Origin: Plesiomonas sp051652165 | Lineage (GTDB): Bacteria; Pseudomonadota; Gammaproteobacteria; Enterobacterales; CAMTGL01 | Direction of reading: 5' to 3' | NCBI RefSeq assembly: GCF_051652165.1 | Contig: NZ_JBOFTR010000007.1 | Span: 62,001 to 126,000, forward strand | DNA: 64,000 bases | Shown: positions 23,831 through 32,938 of the stretch, piece by piece | Position numbering within the stretch: the first letter of the stretch is position 1 | How the letters are laid out: each line of letters opens with the position of its first letter | Position numbers and translations under genes: made by a program | Notes under the pieces: model-generated | What the model saw: the letters and a program-made list of their open reading frames with translations, nothing else | Database searches by the model: none | What the model was told of the DNA's origin: nothing

Positions 23831-26800
23831 ATGTTCTCGCGTGTATTTATTGAACGGCCTATTTTTGCCAGTGTGTTATCACTGATTGTTGTGTTAGTTG
23901 GTAGTATTGCCGCACTTAATCTACCCATTGAACAATATCCGACTATGACACCGGTACAAGTACAAGTCACCGCTGTCTATCCAGGGGCAGATGCTCAAAC
24001 GTTGTCGCAATCTGTTGCTGGGCCAATTGAAGCGCAAATTAACGGTGTCGATAACATGTTGTATATGACATCGAGCAGCTCATCGAACGGGCAAATGACC
24101 ATTAGCGTCTATTTTTCGCTCGATACCGACCCTGATATTGCACAGGTGCAGGTACAAAATCGGGTAAGTTTAGCGTTGCCACAACTGCCACAAACTGTGC
24201 AGCAAAACGGTGTGCAAGTGCAAAAGCGAACCTCCAGCATTCTAATGTTGGTCGGCGTGTACTCTCCTGAAAACCGCTATGATGCTAACTACATTGCAAA
24301 CTACGCTAACGTTTATGTGCTTGATGCTATCAAACGCATACCGGGTGCAGGGCAAGCCTCGGTATTAGGGGCCGCAGATCAGGCCATGCGAATCTGGCTG
24401 AACCCTGAAAAAATGGCCAGCCTTGGTGTTACTACATCCGATATTCAGCAGGCCGTTTCTAACCAGAATAAATTGTTCAGTGCTGGTCAAATAGGGCAGG
24501 CACCGAATCAAGCCTCAACTCAACTGACCTATCCGTTGGTAACACAAAATCCGTATGTGAAGCCTGAACAGTATGAAAGCATTATTTTACGGGCGGATAA
24601 CAGCGGCGCTGCACTGGTTCGTTTACAAGATGTCGCACGAGCAGAGCTTGGGCTAAAACAGTACATCGTGAATACCGCGATGAACCAAACGCCGGCTACT
24701 TTTATTGCGGTGTACCTTGCACCGGGGGCAAACGCGCTTGATGTATCGAACAATGTCTCGGCAACACTGAAAAACCTCAAAAGCACTTTCCCTAGCGGAT
24801 TGGATTATAAAATCACCCTTGATACCACAGATTTTGTGCGAATATCGATTGAAGATGTGCTGCATACACTGGTTGAAGCCATCATTCTAGTGATTGCCGT
24901 GGTCTACCTGTTTTTGCAGAGTATTCGCGCCACAATGATCGCAATTGTCGCCGTGTTTGTTGCCCTGATAGGAACATTCGTCGGTATGCTGGTTCTGGGG
25001 TTCTCTATCAACCTACTGACACTGTTTGGTATGATCCTTGCGATAGGCTTGGTGGTCGATGATGCTATCGTGGTGGTTGAAAACGTCGAGCGTTTAATGC
25101 ATGAGAAACTTCTCTCGGCGAAAGAAGCCTCGCTTGAGGCGATGGCGGAGATCTCTACTGCGTTGGTGTCGGTGGTTTTAGTACTCTCTTCCGTCTTTAT
25201 TCCAGCCGCCTTTTTAAGTGGTACAACTGGCCAGCTGTATAAGCAGTTTGCTGTGACCATCGTGATTTCGGTGGTGTTGTCGGGGTTTGTGGCGCTGACG
25301 TTAACTCCTGCACTGTGCGGTATTTTTCTTAAACCGGGCCACAGTGCCAGTCGTGGTTTTTTTGGTTGGTTTAACCGCCAGTTTGCTGTGCTGACCACCC
25401 GTTACGGGCAGGGTGTACGCTTAACCATTCAACGCTCAACATTGGCATTAGTTCTGATGGCGGTGATGATTGGTTGCATTGTCATGATGTTCCGCAGTTT
25501 ACCCTCAAGCTTTGTGCCGCAAGAGGATCAGGGTTATGTGTTGGCAGGGGTTATTTTACCTGATGCCGCCAGTATTCGCCGAACACAAGAGATCACCGAT
25601 CAGCTTGATGCCATATTTGCAGCTAACCCCAATGTGGAGACTCGTACCGCTATTACCGGTTTTAACCTGCTCGACAGCTCCTTTAAAACCAACACAGCCA
25701 CCTTCTTTGTGACACTAAAATCATTTGGTGATCGTACCCAAGCCTCGCAATCCGCTGAGGCTATTTTGCAAGATATTTCTAAGCAAACCAAAGGGATTCA
25801 GGGGGCATTTATTTTACCTATCTCTCCTCCGGCAATTCCAGGGTTAGGGACTACCGGTGGTTTTCAGTTTTGGATACAAGATTTAAGTAATGGTTCACTT
25901 GCAGAGCTACAGCAGGTAACTAACCAGTTTTTAGCCAAAGCACGTCAGAACCCTGCATTAACAGGGCTTTCATCGACATTTAACGCCTCAAGTACTCAAT
26001 TGAAAGCTGAAATTAGCCGTGATAAAGCCATGTTATTGGGTGTGCCGATTCAAGATGCTTATGGCACATTACAAACCTTTTTAGCGTCATCTTCAGTTAG
26101 CCAATATTTTGATCTTAGCCGAGTATGGAATGTGGTGTTGCAAGCTGAAGAGCGTTATCGCGATGATCCGGTCTGGCTTGGCAAATTATATACCCGTAAT
26201 AATCAGGGAAATATGATCCCACTTTCTGCGGTGATGAATACCCAATATGGTGCTGGGCCTGACTTAGTGCCACATTTTAACGGCTTTCCTTCTGCACAGG
26301 TCAATGGCTCGGCAGCACAGGGTTATAGCTCAGGGCAGGCGATCTCTGTGATGGAAGATATCGCAAAAGAGGTGTTACCGCCGGGATACAGTTTTGCTTG
26401 GTCAGGCCAAGCATACGAAGAGAAGCAAGCGGGTAGTACATCAACCGTTGCATTTGCATTAGGGTTGGTGATTGTTTTCCTGATCCTTGCTGCACAATTT
26501 GAGTCGTGGACACTGCCTTGTGCTGTACTAACTGCTGTACCTTTCGGGTTAGTTGGTTCGTTACTGTTTACCTTATTACGTGGCCTTGAAAATGATGTGT
26601 ATTTCCAAATTGGTTTGTTAGTACTCATTGGGTTAGCCGCAAAAAATGCAGTATTGATTATTGAATTTGCCGTTGAATTGCATCATCGGAAAGGGCGAAG
26701 TTTACTGGAGTCAGCCATTGAGGCGGGTGAATTACGGTTACGGCCAATTGTGATGACATCACTGGCTTTTATTCTTGGCACATTGCCACTTATGCTGGCG

Positions 26801-27031
26801 AGCGGTGCAGGAGCGAACTCGCGCCACTCTATTGGTACTGGTATTGTCGGGGGAATGATAGGGGCAACTACACTGGCACTGTTTTATGTTCCTCTGTTTT
26901 ATGTACTGTTTGAACGGTTAGTTCAACCAAAACAGAGCAAAAGCCTTTCCACTGATGTGCAGGATACAAAACAACCCACTAATATTTCGAACCTCAATCA
27001 GCAAACTGATACTGATAAGGAAAAACTATGA
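23831..27031 (+). CDS. RND multidrug efflux pump, HAE1 family (AcrB/MexB-like)
   Basis: This 1066-residue inner-membrane pump has the typical opening FIERPIFASVLSLIVVLVGSIA and two large periplasmic loops. The proton-relay aspartates are Asp410-Asp411 in IGLVVDDAIVVVENVERL (AcrB Asp407/Asp408), and the relay lysine region is IGLAAKNAVLIIEFAVE. Twelve membrane helices are expected. It works as a trimer that extrudes drugs, bile salts or dyes by proton antiport; the substrates cannot be told from sequence. It overlaps the next gene by four bases (ATGA). The C-terminal tail is longer and more polar than AcrB's. Confidence 0.93.
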   Translation: MFSRVFIERPIFASVLSLIVVLVGSIAALNLPIEQYPTMTPVQVQVTAVYPGADAQTLSQSVAGPIEAQINGVDNMLYMTSSSSSNGQMTISVYFSLDTDPDIAQVQVQNRVSLALPQLPQTVQQNGVQVQKRTSSILMLVGVYSPENRYDANYIANYANVYVLDAIKRIPGAGQASVLGAADQAMRIWLNPEKMASLGVTTSDIQQAVSNQNKLFSAGQIGQAPNQASTQLTYPLVTQNPYVKPEQYESIILRADNSGAALVRLQDVARAELGLKQYIVNTAMNQTPATFIAVYLAPGANALDVSNNVSATLKNLKSTFPSGLDYKITLDTTDFVRISIEDVLHTLVEAIILVIAVVYLFLQSIRATMIAIVAVFVALIGTFVGMLVLGFSINLLTLFGMILAIGLVVDDAIVVVENVERLMHEKLLSAKEASLEAMAEISTALVSVVLVLSSVFIPAAFLSGTTGQLYKQFAVTIVISVVLSGFVALTLTPALCGIFLKPGHSASRGFFGWFNRQFAVLTTRYGQGVRLTIQRSTLALVLMAVMIGCIVMMFRSLPSSFVPQEDQGYVLAGVILPDAASIRRTQEITDQLDAIFAANPNVETRTAITGFNLLDSSFKTNTATFFVTLKSFGDRTQASQSAEAILQDISKQTKGIQGAFILPISPPAIPGLGTTGGFQFWIQDLSNGSLAELQQVTNQFLAKARQNPALTGLSSTFNASSTQLKAEISRDKAMLLGVPIQDAYGTLQTFLASSSVSQYFDLSRVWNVVLQAEERYRDDPVWLGKLYTRNNQGNMIPLSAVMNTQYGAGPDLVPHFNGFPSAQVNGSAAQGYSSGQAISVMEDIAKEVLPPGYSFAWSGQAYEEKQAGSTSTVAFALGLVIVFLILAAQFESWTLPCAVLTAVPFGLVGSLLFTLLRGLENDVYFQIGLLVLIGLAAKNAVLIIEFAVELHHRKGRSLLESAIEAGELRLRPIVMTSLAFILGTLPLMLASGAGANSRHSIGTGIVGGMIGATTLALFYVPLFYVLFERLVQPKQSKSLSTDVQDTKQPTNISNLNQQTDTDKEKL

Positions 27032-28419
27032 AACGTTTATTGTTGAACGTGACTATTTCCTTGCTAGTCAGTGGCTGTATCACTCCATTTAGCTATCAAA
27101 AACCGGATATCGATACACCCCAAAATTGGCGTATTTTGCCTGAGCAAGTGCATCAACAAATACCGTTAAGCTGGTGGGAGCAGTTTAACGATCCGGTTTT
27201 AACATCATTAATTGAACATGCGTTGCGCGAAAATCTAGATCTTGTTATTGCTACTCAACGTATTGCAGAGTCTGCAGGTGTATTACAAGAGACACGCGCG
27301 GATCTCTACCCTCAATTAGGGTATGGCGTGAATGTGACAAAACAACACCTTTTTGAGACAAGTTCATCAAGTTATCAATTAGGAATAACGACCAGTTGGC
27401 AGTTTGATCTATTTGGGCAATTACGTGCAGCAACCGAAGCAAGCAAGGCAAATGTATTGAGTGCTGAACAGACACGACAATCTGTGCTTCTCTCTTTGGT
27501 TATTCAAGTTGCTAATAGTTATATTCAGCTCCGTAGTTTAGATAAACAGCTAGATATTGCTCAAAATACCGCGATGACACAAAAAGAGTCGTTGCGTATT
27601 TTTAATTTGCAATATCACGCAGGTGTTATAACGCTATTGCAGTTAAACCAAGCCCAATCACAATATTATCAGGCACAAAGTGCAGTACCTCGTTTACAAG
27701 ACTTGATCAGCCAGCAAGAGAATGCGCTGTCTATTTTGTTAGGTAAAAACCCACACGCGATTATACGAGGAAAAACCCTTGATCAGCTAACATTGCCTAT
27801 TATTCCTGCAGGGTTACCGTCTGAAGTGCTACAACAGCGGCCTGATATTCGTGCAGCCGAACAAAATTTGATTGCAGCACAAGCTAATTTAGCGGCTGCG
27901 CGTCTTGCTTATTTTCCAACTATTTCGCTCACGGGGGCATTAGGCAGTTTGAGTATGGCGTTTACAGATTTATTGACAGGGCCTGCTGCACTCTGGAGTC
28001 TTGGTGCTGATTTAAGTGGCCCTATTTTTAATACTGGCCGTATTGAAGGGCGGGTCAATCAGACGTTAGCGCAAGAAAAACAGCTATTAGCCCAGTATCA
28101 AAAAACAATACAAGCAGGTTTTGCAGATACCAATAATGCATTATCCGCAGTTGTAAGATTAAAGATTGAACTAGAAACGCTAGAACAACAAGTTGCTGCA
28201 TTACGCAGTTATACCAAGTTGGCAAATTTAAGTTATGAAAGCGGTAGTGCCCCTTATTTAGAAGTTTTAAATGCACAACAAAGTTTATTTAATACAGAAT
28301 TAAATCAGGTTCAAGTACAAGGAAAAGCCATGCAGGCAATTGTCAATGTGTATGCTGCATTAGGGGGAAGTTGGGTAACAGCGGCTGACCGTTTGACTGT
28401 AAATGGGAGTACGCGCTAA
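27028..28419 (+). CDS. Outer-membrane efflux lipoprotein (OprM/NodT family)
   Basis: This 463-residue outer-membrane factor has lipobox VSGC (Cys17), then two repeats of the TolC-type alpha-hairpin/beta-strand plan. NodT/OprM hallmarks include PLSWWEQFNDPVLTSLIEHALRENLDL, the VLQQRPDIRAAEQNLIAAQANLAAARLAYFPTISL-type segment (about residues 270-305) and the final NVYAALGGSW. It forms the trimeric exit duct for the pump encoded before it, with which it overlaps by four bases. Having its own outer-membrane factor in the operon resembles mexAB-oprM rather than E. coli acrAB. Confidence 0.92.
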   Translation: MKRLLLNVTISLLVSGCITPFSYQKPDIDTPQNWRILPEQVHQQIPLSWWEQFNDPVLTSLIEHALRENLDLVIATQRIAESAGVLQETRADLYPQLGYGVNVTKQHLFETSSSSYQLGITTSWQFDLFGQLRAATEASKANVLSAEQTRQSVLLSLVIQVANSYIQLRSLDKQLDIAQNTAMTQKESLRIFNLQYHAGVITLLQLNQAQSQYYQAQSAVPRLQDLISQQENALSILLGKNPHAIIRGKTLDQLTLPIIPAGLPSEVLQQRPDIRAAEQNLIAAQANLAAARLAYFPTISLTGALGSLSMAFTDLLTGPAALWSLGADLSGPIFNTGRIEGRVNQTLAQEKQLLAQYQKTIQAGFADTNNALSAVVRLKIELETLEQQVAALRSYTKLANLSYESGSAPYLEVLNAQQSLFNTELNQVQVQGKAMQAIVNVYAALGGSWVTAADRLTVNGSTR

Positions 28420-28483
28420 CGCAGGAGTAAAAGAATATTGACTGTCAAAATAACTCAATAAAAGAGGACGAAAAGAGGAGAGA

Positions 28484-28511
28484 TAAAAAAACGCCATCAT
28501 ATTTGATGGCG
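28484..28511 (-). terminator. lipA terminator
   Basis: CGCCATCA pairs perfectly with TGATGGCG around a four-base loop. On the minus strand it is followed by seven T, about 105 bases after the lipA stop. It may also stop the efflux transcript from the other side, though that side lacks a T run. Confidence 0.8.
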
Positions 28512-28616
28512 GTATTAATAAGAGAGAACGCTAAGAGTGATGTTATTTCTTGGATAATGATTTTTAGGTTAACGCACATATTACATGCCGTAAGCTAATA
28601 ACAGTGATCTTATCCT

Positions 28617-29582
28617 TTAACGAATCTCTTCACCTTTTGCTTGTAAGTCAGCATGATAAGATGATCTCACAAATGGCCCACACGCTGCGTGTGTAAAGCC
28701 CATTGCCATAGCCTGAGTTTTAAATTCATCAAACTCAGCAGGGCTAACATAACGCTGTACCGGCAAATGGTGGCGACTTGGCTGTAAATATTGCCCTAAT
28801 GTCAACATAGTGACACCATGAGCGCGCAAATCACGCATGACTTGTAAAATTTCTTCATTGGTTTCGCCAAGCCCCATCATTAAACCTGACTTGGTTGGAA
28901 TATCAGGGTGAGCCTCTTTAAAACGCTTTAATAAAGTCAGTGACCATTGATAATCTGCACCAGGGCGGATCTGGCGATATAAGCGCGGTACGTTCTCTAA
29001 ATTATGATTAAAAACATCAGGCGGGGTAGCCGTTAAAATCTCAAGTGCACGATCCATTCGGCCACGAAAGTCAGGAACAAGAGTTTCGATACGGATTGAT
29101 GGGCTTTGAGCACGGATTTCTCTAATACAATCAGCAAAATGTTGTGCGCCGCCATCACGCAGATCATCACGATCCACTGACGTTACTACCACATACTTGA
29201 GTTTCATATCGTAGATAGTGCGGCCGAGTTTAGCAGCCTCTTCGGGATCAACAGGCAGTGGGCGGCCATGGCCAACATCGCAAAACGGGCAACGGCGGGT
29301 ACAGATAGCACCAAGGATCATGAAAGTGGCTGTACCGTGGTTAAAACATTCAGCCAGATTCGGACATGAAGCCTCTTCACAAACCGAGTGTAGGCCATTT
29401 TTACGCATTGCAGATTTAATTTCTTGAATGCGTGAAGAGTCAGCGGGCAGTTTAATCTTCATCCACTCAGGTTTACGTAGTACACCTGATTGTTCAGTGG
29501 AAACATTTTTTACTGGAATCAATGCCATTTTATCGGCATCACGGTATTTTACGCCACGCTCAATTTGAATGGGTTTACTCAT
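28617..29582 (-). CDS. lipA: Lipoyl synthase
   Basis: This 321-residue radical-SAM enzyme has the auxiliary cluster motif CEEASCPNLAEC and the SAM cluster motif CTRRCPFC, followed by the RSSYHAD motif near the end with the conserved Ser cluster ligand. It inserts two sulfurs into octanoyl chains to make lipoate on 2-oxoacid dehydrogenases and glycine cleavage H protein. Sequence and length match E. coli LipA almost throughout. It overlaps lipB by eight bases, whereas E. coli has a regulator gene between them. Confidence 0.97.
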   Translation of the reverse strand: MSKPIQIERGVKYRDADKMALIPVKNVSTEQSGVLRKPEWMKIKLPADSSRIQEIKSAMRKNGLHSVCEEASCPNLAECFNHGTATFMILGAICTRRCPFCDVGHGRPLPVDPEEAAKLGRTIYDMKLKYVVVTSVDRDDLRDGGAQHFADCIREIRAQSPSIRIETLVPDFRGRMDRALEILTATPPDVFNHNLENVPRLYRQIRPGADYQWSLTLLKRFKEAHPDIPTKSGLMMGLGETNEEILQVMRDLRAHGVTMLTLGQYLQPSRHHLPVQRYVSPAEFDEFKTQAMAMGFTHAACGPFVRSSYHADLQAKGEEIR

Positions 29583-30282
29583 GGGTCAGTGATTTCCAAG
29601 CAGAGTGCTCAACGTTGTGATAGCCGAGCAAAGTAATAAATTCTTGCACCAGAACTGACTCTACCTCTGTGACCTCTGTCGGGCCGCCCAGATCGGCTGT
29701 CTGAGTCATTTGCATGCCAACATAGCCACAGGGGTTAATTCGGGTGAAGGGGGATAAATCCATATTAACATTCAGTGCCAATCCGTGGAACGAGCAGCCT
29801 CTGCGGATACGTAGCCCGAGAGAGCAAATTTTCTTTTCAAGAATGTTAGCCGTACATTGCCCAGCATTAGTGGGTTGCGTTGTGATATATACACCAGGGG
29901 CATCAGTACGTGCATGGGCATTGATAGCGAAATGAGCAAGTGTACGAATGACACAGTTTTCAATGTGGCTAACGAGTTCACGCACACCGAGTTTGCTGCG
30001 ACGTAAATCAATTAAGACATACATCACCACTTGGCCTGGACCATGATAAGTTACTTGACCACCTCGGTCTGATTGCACAACGGGAATATCGCCACATGCA
30101 AGCAGGTGTTCTGCTTTTCCGGCTTGTCCTTGTGTAAAGATCGGATGGTGTTCAACTAGCCAAATCTCATCAGGCGTATCTAAGGTTCGCTGATCGGTAA
30201 ATGCATGCATAGCACGCCAAATAGGTTCGTAATCTTGTTGCCCAAGCTGGCGAACAATTAAGGTTTGATGTTGCAAAAGCAT
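29575..30282 (-). CDS. lipB: Octanoyltransferase
   Basis: This 235-residue LipB carries QSDRGGQVTYHGPGQVVMYVLIDL (core about residues 75-100), the GLRIRRGCSFHGLALNVNMDL region with the catalytic lysine/cysteine environment, and FTRINPCGY with the active-site Cys. It moves octanoate from acyl carrier protein to lipoyl domains, feeding LipA. ATG 30282 is preferred to the GTG immediately before it. The ribosome-binding site is weak. The preceding ybeD-lipB gap contains a long hairpin. Confidence 0.96.
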   Translation of the reverse strand: MLLQHQTLIVRQLGQQDYEPIWRAMHAFTDQRTLDTPDEIWLVEHHPIFTQGQAGKAEHLLACGDIPVVQSDRGGQVTYHGPGQVVMYVLIDLRRSKLGVRELVSHIENCVIRTLAHFAINAHARTDAPGVYITTQPTNAGQCTANILEKKICSLGLRIRRGCSFHGLALNVNMDLSPFTRINPCGYVGMQMTQTADLGGPTEVTEVESVLVQEFITLLGYHNVEHSAWKSLTHE

Positions 30283-30409
30283 CACCGTACAGTTGTGAAC
30301 ATTGTGCTTATTATACGGACTTGTTTTACAACCGGAACCTGAAATTAGTGGCTATCACACAATAATGATTACTCGATACTCAGCATGCGAGAAACTATCA
30401 GTAGAAGGA

Positions 30410-30444
30410 TATTCCGCACAAGCACTATGTTGCTGTGCGGAATA
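30410..30444. repeat. Long inverted repeat between ybeD and lipB
   Basis: TATTCCGCACA (30410-30420) is perfectly inverted as TGTGCGGAATA (30434-30444). Inner bases AGCA and TGCT can extend the stem. No T run follows on either side. It shares the TATTCCG core with the repeat at 38675-38704 and, like it, lies between genes of a minus-strand operon. Confidence 0.65.
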
Positions 30445-30491
30445 CAATGGAGCATGTTGTTCAGTGTGATGTTTTACGCTAGATTCGAGAT

Positions 30492-30758
30492 TTACAGAAC
30501 CATACGCACAATATCAATAGCACCTAACTCTTCATACAGGGTTTCAACTTGCTCGATATGCGTTGCAGTAATGGTGACAGAAACCGAGTGATATGTACCT
30601 TTACTGCTAGGTTTCACTGCAGGGGTGTAATCACCAGGTGCATGTTTTTGGATTACAGTGATCACTTTATCAATAAGTTCAGGTTGAGCTAATCCCATTA
30701 TTTTATAAGTAAAAGAGCATGGAAATTCGAGTAATTCATTAAGTTTTGTTTTTTGCAT
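30492..30758 (-). CDS. ybeD: YbeD family protein (DUF493)
   Basis: This 88-residue protein is nearly identical in plan to E. coli YbeD: KTKLNELLEFPCSFTYKIMG, HAPGDYTPAVKPSSKGTYHSV and HIEQVETLYEEL..IDIVRMVL. It is a small alpha/beta protein with an ACT-like fold of unknown function, usually found next to lipB and dacA as here. A weak internal spacer with a hairpin separates it from lipB, and the dacA terminator lies upstream, so it probably starts the ybeD-lipB-lipA transcript. Confidence 0.95.
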   Translation of the reverse strand: MQKTKLNELLEFPCSFTYKIMGLAQPELIDKVITVIQKHAPGDYTPAVKPSSKGTYHSVSVTITATHIEQVETLYEELGAIDIVRMVL

Positions 30759-30791
30759 CGTGAGTACTCCTATCTATAGGGAGTGACAGAA

Positions 30792-30824
30792 TAAAAAAAT
30801 GATCCGAGTATTAACCGGGATCAT
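30792..30824 (-). terminator. dacA terminator
   Basis: On the minus strand ATGATCC pairs with GGATCAT, followed by seven T, between dacA and ybeD. A further hairpin just upstream in the transcript (GCCTGTT with AACAGGC, 30855-30881) may assist or act as an mRNA 3' stabiliser. Confidence 0.8.
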
Positions 30825-30854
30825 CCTTGAAAATCGGCTGCTGTAATATAAATT

Positions 30855-30881
30855 GCCTGTTAGCAGGATTGCTGAACAGGC
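30855..30881 (-). other. Second hairpin after dacA
   Basis: GCCTGTT (30855-30861) is perfectly inverted as AACAGGC (30875-30881), and the inner AGCA/TGCT can extend the stem with a bulge. No T run follows. It lies between the dacA stop and its main terminator. Confidence 0.5.
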
Positions 30882-30933
30882 GATATTTTTAGCAGAAAAG
30901 TGATGTTCTCTGGTGCAAAGACGAGTAAGTCAA

Positions 30934-32112
30934 TTAACCAAACCAACGGTGGAATAACAGCGTGATATAATCAGTTAATCGGCTAAATAGACCGCCTTCT
31001 TCAACTGTTTTCAATACAACCAATGGTTGTGTATCAATATCTTTTCCATCAAGTTGGAAGAACACTTTACCTACTACATCACCACGAGTAAGCGGTGCTT
31101 TTAGCTCTTTATCCAACTCAAAACGTGCTTTGACATCATTGACTCGGCCACGAGGTATTGTGATATAGACATTTTTCAATACCCCTAAACTAACATCAGC
31201 GGTATTGCCAAACCAAACACGCTCTTTAGTAAATTCTCTGTCTGCTTTGAGTGGTTCAATGGTTTCAAAGAAACGAAAACCCCAAGTCAGTAATTTTTTA
31301 CTTTCAGCGGCACGTTGTTGTGAACTTGATGTACCAATAACGGCGGCAACAAGACGCATTTGGCCTTCTGTTGCAGAAGAGACTAAGTTAAAACCGGCTG
31401 CAGATGTATGGCCTGTTTTAATACCATCAACGTTTAGGCTCTTATCCCACAACAGTAAATTTCGGTTTGGTTGAGTAATGCCATTATAAGTAAACGATTT
31501 CTCTTTATAAACAGCATACTCATCAGGAACATCACGGATCAGTGCAGCACCAAGTGTTGCAAGATCACGTGCGGTGCTGTATTGATCAGGGTTATCTAAC
31601 CCATGTGGGTTCATAAAATGAGAGTTGTTCATGCCAAGTTCTTTGGCATATTTGTTCATCATGTCAGCAAATGAGTCTTCACTGCCGGCAACATGTTCAG
31701 ACATAGCAACGCAAGCATCATTACCTGATTGAATGATAATACCTCGGTTTAAATCAGCGACTTTAACCGGCTTACCCACTTCAATAAACATTTTTGAAGA
31801 GTCTGGGTAGTTTTTGCTCCACGCATTTTTACTGACGATAACAACATCATCCGGTGAAATTTTACCAGCTTTGATCTCACGGCCAATAACATAGCTAGTC
31901 ATCATTTTGGTCAGACTTGCAGGCAGAATTTTCATATCTGCATCGCGTTCAGCAAGTACTTTACCAGAGTTATAATCGATCAAAATATACGATTTTGCTG
32001 CAATACTGGGTGCAACGGGGATCGTTGTATCTGCAAAAGCATAAGATGCGGTTACCGTGATAGTACTTAGTAGCAAAAGACGCGCTGATTTAGCTAATTG
32101 GGTTAATTTCAT
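30934..32112 (-). CDS. dacA: D-alanyl-D-alanine carboxypeptidase (PBP5 type)
   Basis: This 392-residue protein has a cleavable signal peptide ending in YAFA (about residue 27). The serine-peptidase motifs are SLTK with the catalytic Ser66, SGNDACVAMSEH and KTGHT. A C-terminal beta domain and an amphipathic membrane anchor end in LFHRWFG. It trims the terminal D-Ala from peptidoglycan pentapeptides in the periplasm. The start at 32112 was chosen for a normal signal peptide; an in-frame ATG seven codons earlier is possible. It is followed by a strong terminator and preceded by rlpA. Confidence 0.95.
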   Translation of the reverse strand: MKLTQLAKSARLLLLSTITVTASYAFADTTIPVAPSIAAKSYILIDYNSGKVLAERDADMKILPASLTKMMTSYVIGREIKAGKISPDDVVIVSKNAWSKNYPDSSKMFIEVGKPVKVADLNRGIIIQSGNDACVAMSEHVAGSEDSFADMMNKYAKELGMNNSHFMNPHGLDNPDQYSTARDLATLGAALIRDVPDEYAVYKEKSFTYNGITQPNRNLLLWDKSLNVDGIKTGHTSAAGFNLVSSATEGQMRLVAAVIGTSSSQQRAAESKKLLTWGFRFFETIEPLKADREFTKERVWFGNTADVSLGVLKNVYITIPRGRVNDVKARFELDKELKAPLTRGDVVGKVFFQLDGKDIDTQPLVVLKTVEEGGLFSRLTDYITLLFHRWFG

Positions 32113-32219
32113 GGTTTGAACAACTTCTTCCATGGCTAAAGTAAAAGGTTAATGTGCAATAAAACACGGATATTTACGAGCATTGCGTATACGTGGTGTT
32201 TATATGCACAGTGGAAAAC

Positions 32220-32930
32220 TTAATGTGTATCAGCGTTTGCAAAAGCAAAGGCTTGTGGGTAATTTTCACGCTTTAATTGATCACGCAGTGCTTCTGCTTG
32301 TGCTCGGCTAGCAATAGGCCCAAGCTGTACTCGGTAAAATGTTCCGGCTTGCTCTATCTTCCCACCAATATTATGGCTTTGTTTGAGCTGTGTCAGCAGG
32401 TTTGTTGCACGTGTTTGATCGCTAATTGCAACGACTTGAACAATAAAACCGGTTGCTAAGGTATCAGGAGTACTGTTAATACGTGGAGTACTTGCATGAG
32501 TTTCGGGCTCAGTAACAGAGGTTTCTTCTGGCAATACTTCAGGCTCACCAGCTGCTGGGCTAATATGAATACGGGTGCTATTACCCTCAGTGCTGACATG
32601 AGTTGTTACACCGTTTTCATCTGTATTACTGTACATTGGTAATGCGTCTGATTGCGCAACAATAGGCCCAGGTTGTGTCAAATGACCTAGGTTATTGGTA
32701 TGGTCTATAGCCACGCTTGGCTGCACAGCCGATGAACCCATATTTGTGTTGGGATCTTGAGATCCGCTGAGGGTTTCTATCTGCGGTGTCATATCTAATG
32801 CAAAAGATTGCTGTTGTTCTTCTTCTTGCTGTGGTGGATTGATTGCACTATTTGTTGGCGCAGGTGGTTGTGAAGCACAACCTGCCAGCAATAATCCCAT
32901 CAACAGAGGATAAATACCATGGTTACGCAT
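32220..32930 (-). CDS. rlpA: RlpA-position SPOR lipoprotein lacking the double-psi beta-barrel domain
   Basis: This protein occupies the rlpA locus between rodA and dacA and has a lipoprotein signal with lipobox LAGC (Cys18). A low-complexity Gln/Glu/Pro/Ser/Thr linker (about residues 20-158) and a C-terminal SPOR domain (about 161-233, FIVQVVAISDQTRA...FYRVQLGPIASRAQAEAL) follow. It is 236 residues, against 362 for E. coli RlpA. The double-psi beta-barrel is missing, including the conserved ASWYG/ANGE and RVNDRGP regions. rodA ends nine bases away, so the domain is not lost to a frameshift upstream. It may still bind denuded septal glycan through SPOR but cannot cut it by the RlpA mechanism. 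Confidence 0.75.
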   Translation of the reverse strand: MRNHGIYPLLMGLLLAGCASQPPAPTNSAINPPQQEEEQQQSFALDMTPQIETLSGSQDPNTNMGSSAVQPSVAIDHTNNLGHLTQPGPIVAQSDALPMYSNTDENGVTTHVSTEGNSTRIHISPAAGEPEVLPEETSVTEPETHASTPRINSTPDTLATGFIVQVVAISDQTRATNLLTQLKQSHNIGGKIEQAGTFYRVQLGPIASRAQAEALRDQLKRENYPQAFAFANADTH

Positions 32931-32938
32931 TGATTCCC

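Noticed and set aside
32220..32930. Possibility that the short rlpA is a frameshifted gene
   Set aside because: The reading frame is continuous from lipobox to SPOR domain, both ends of the protein are intact, and only eight bases separate it from rodA; an internal domain loss or replacement fits better.
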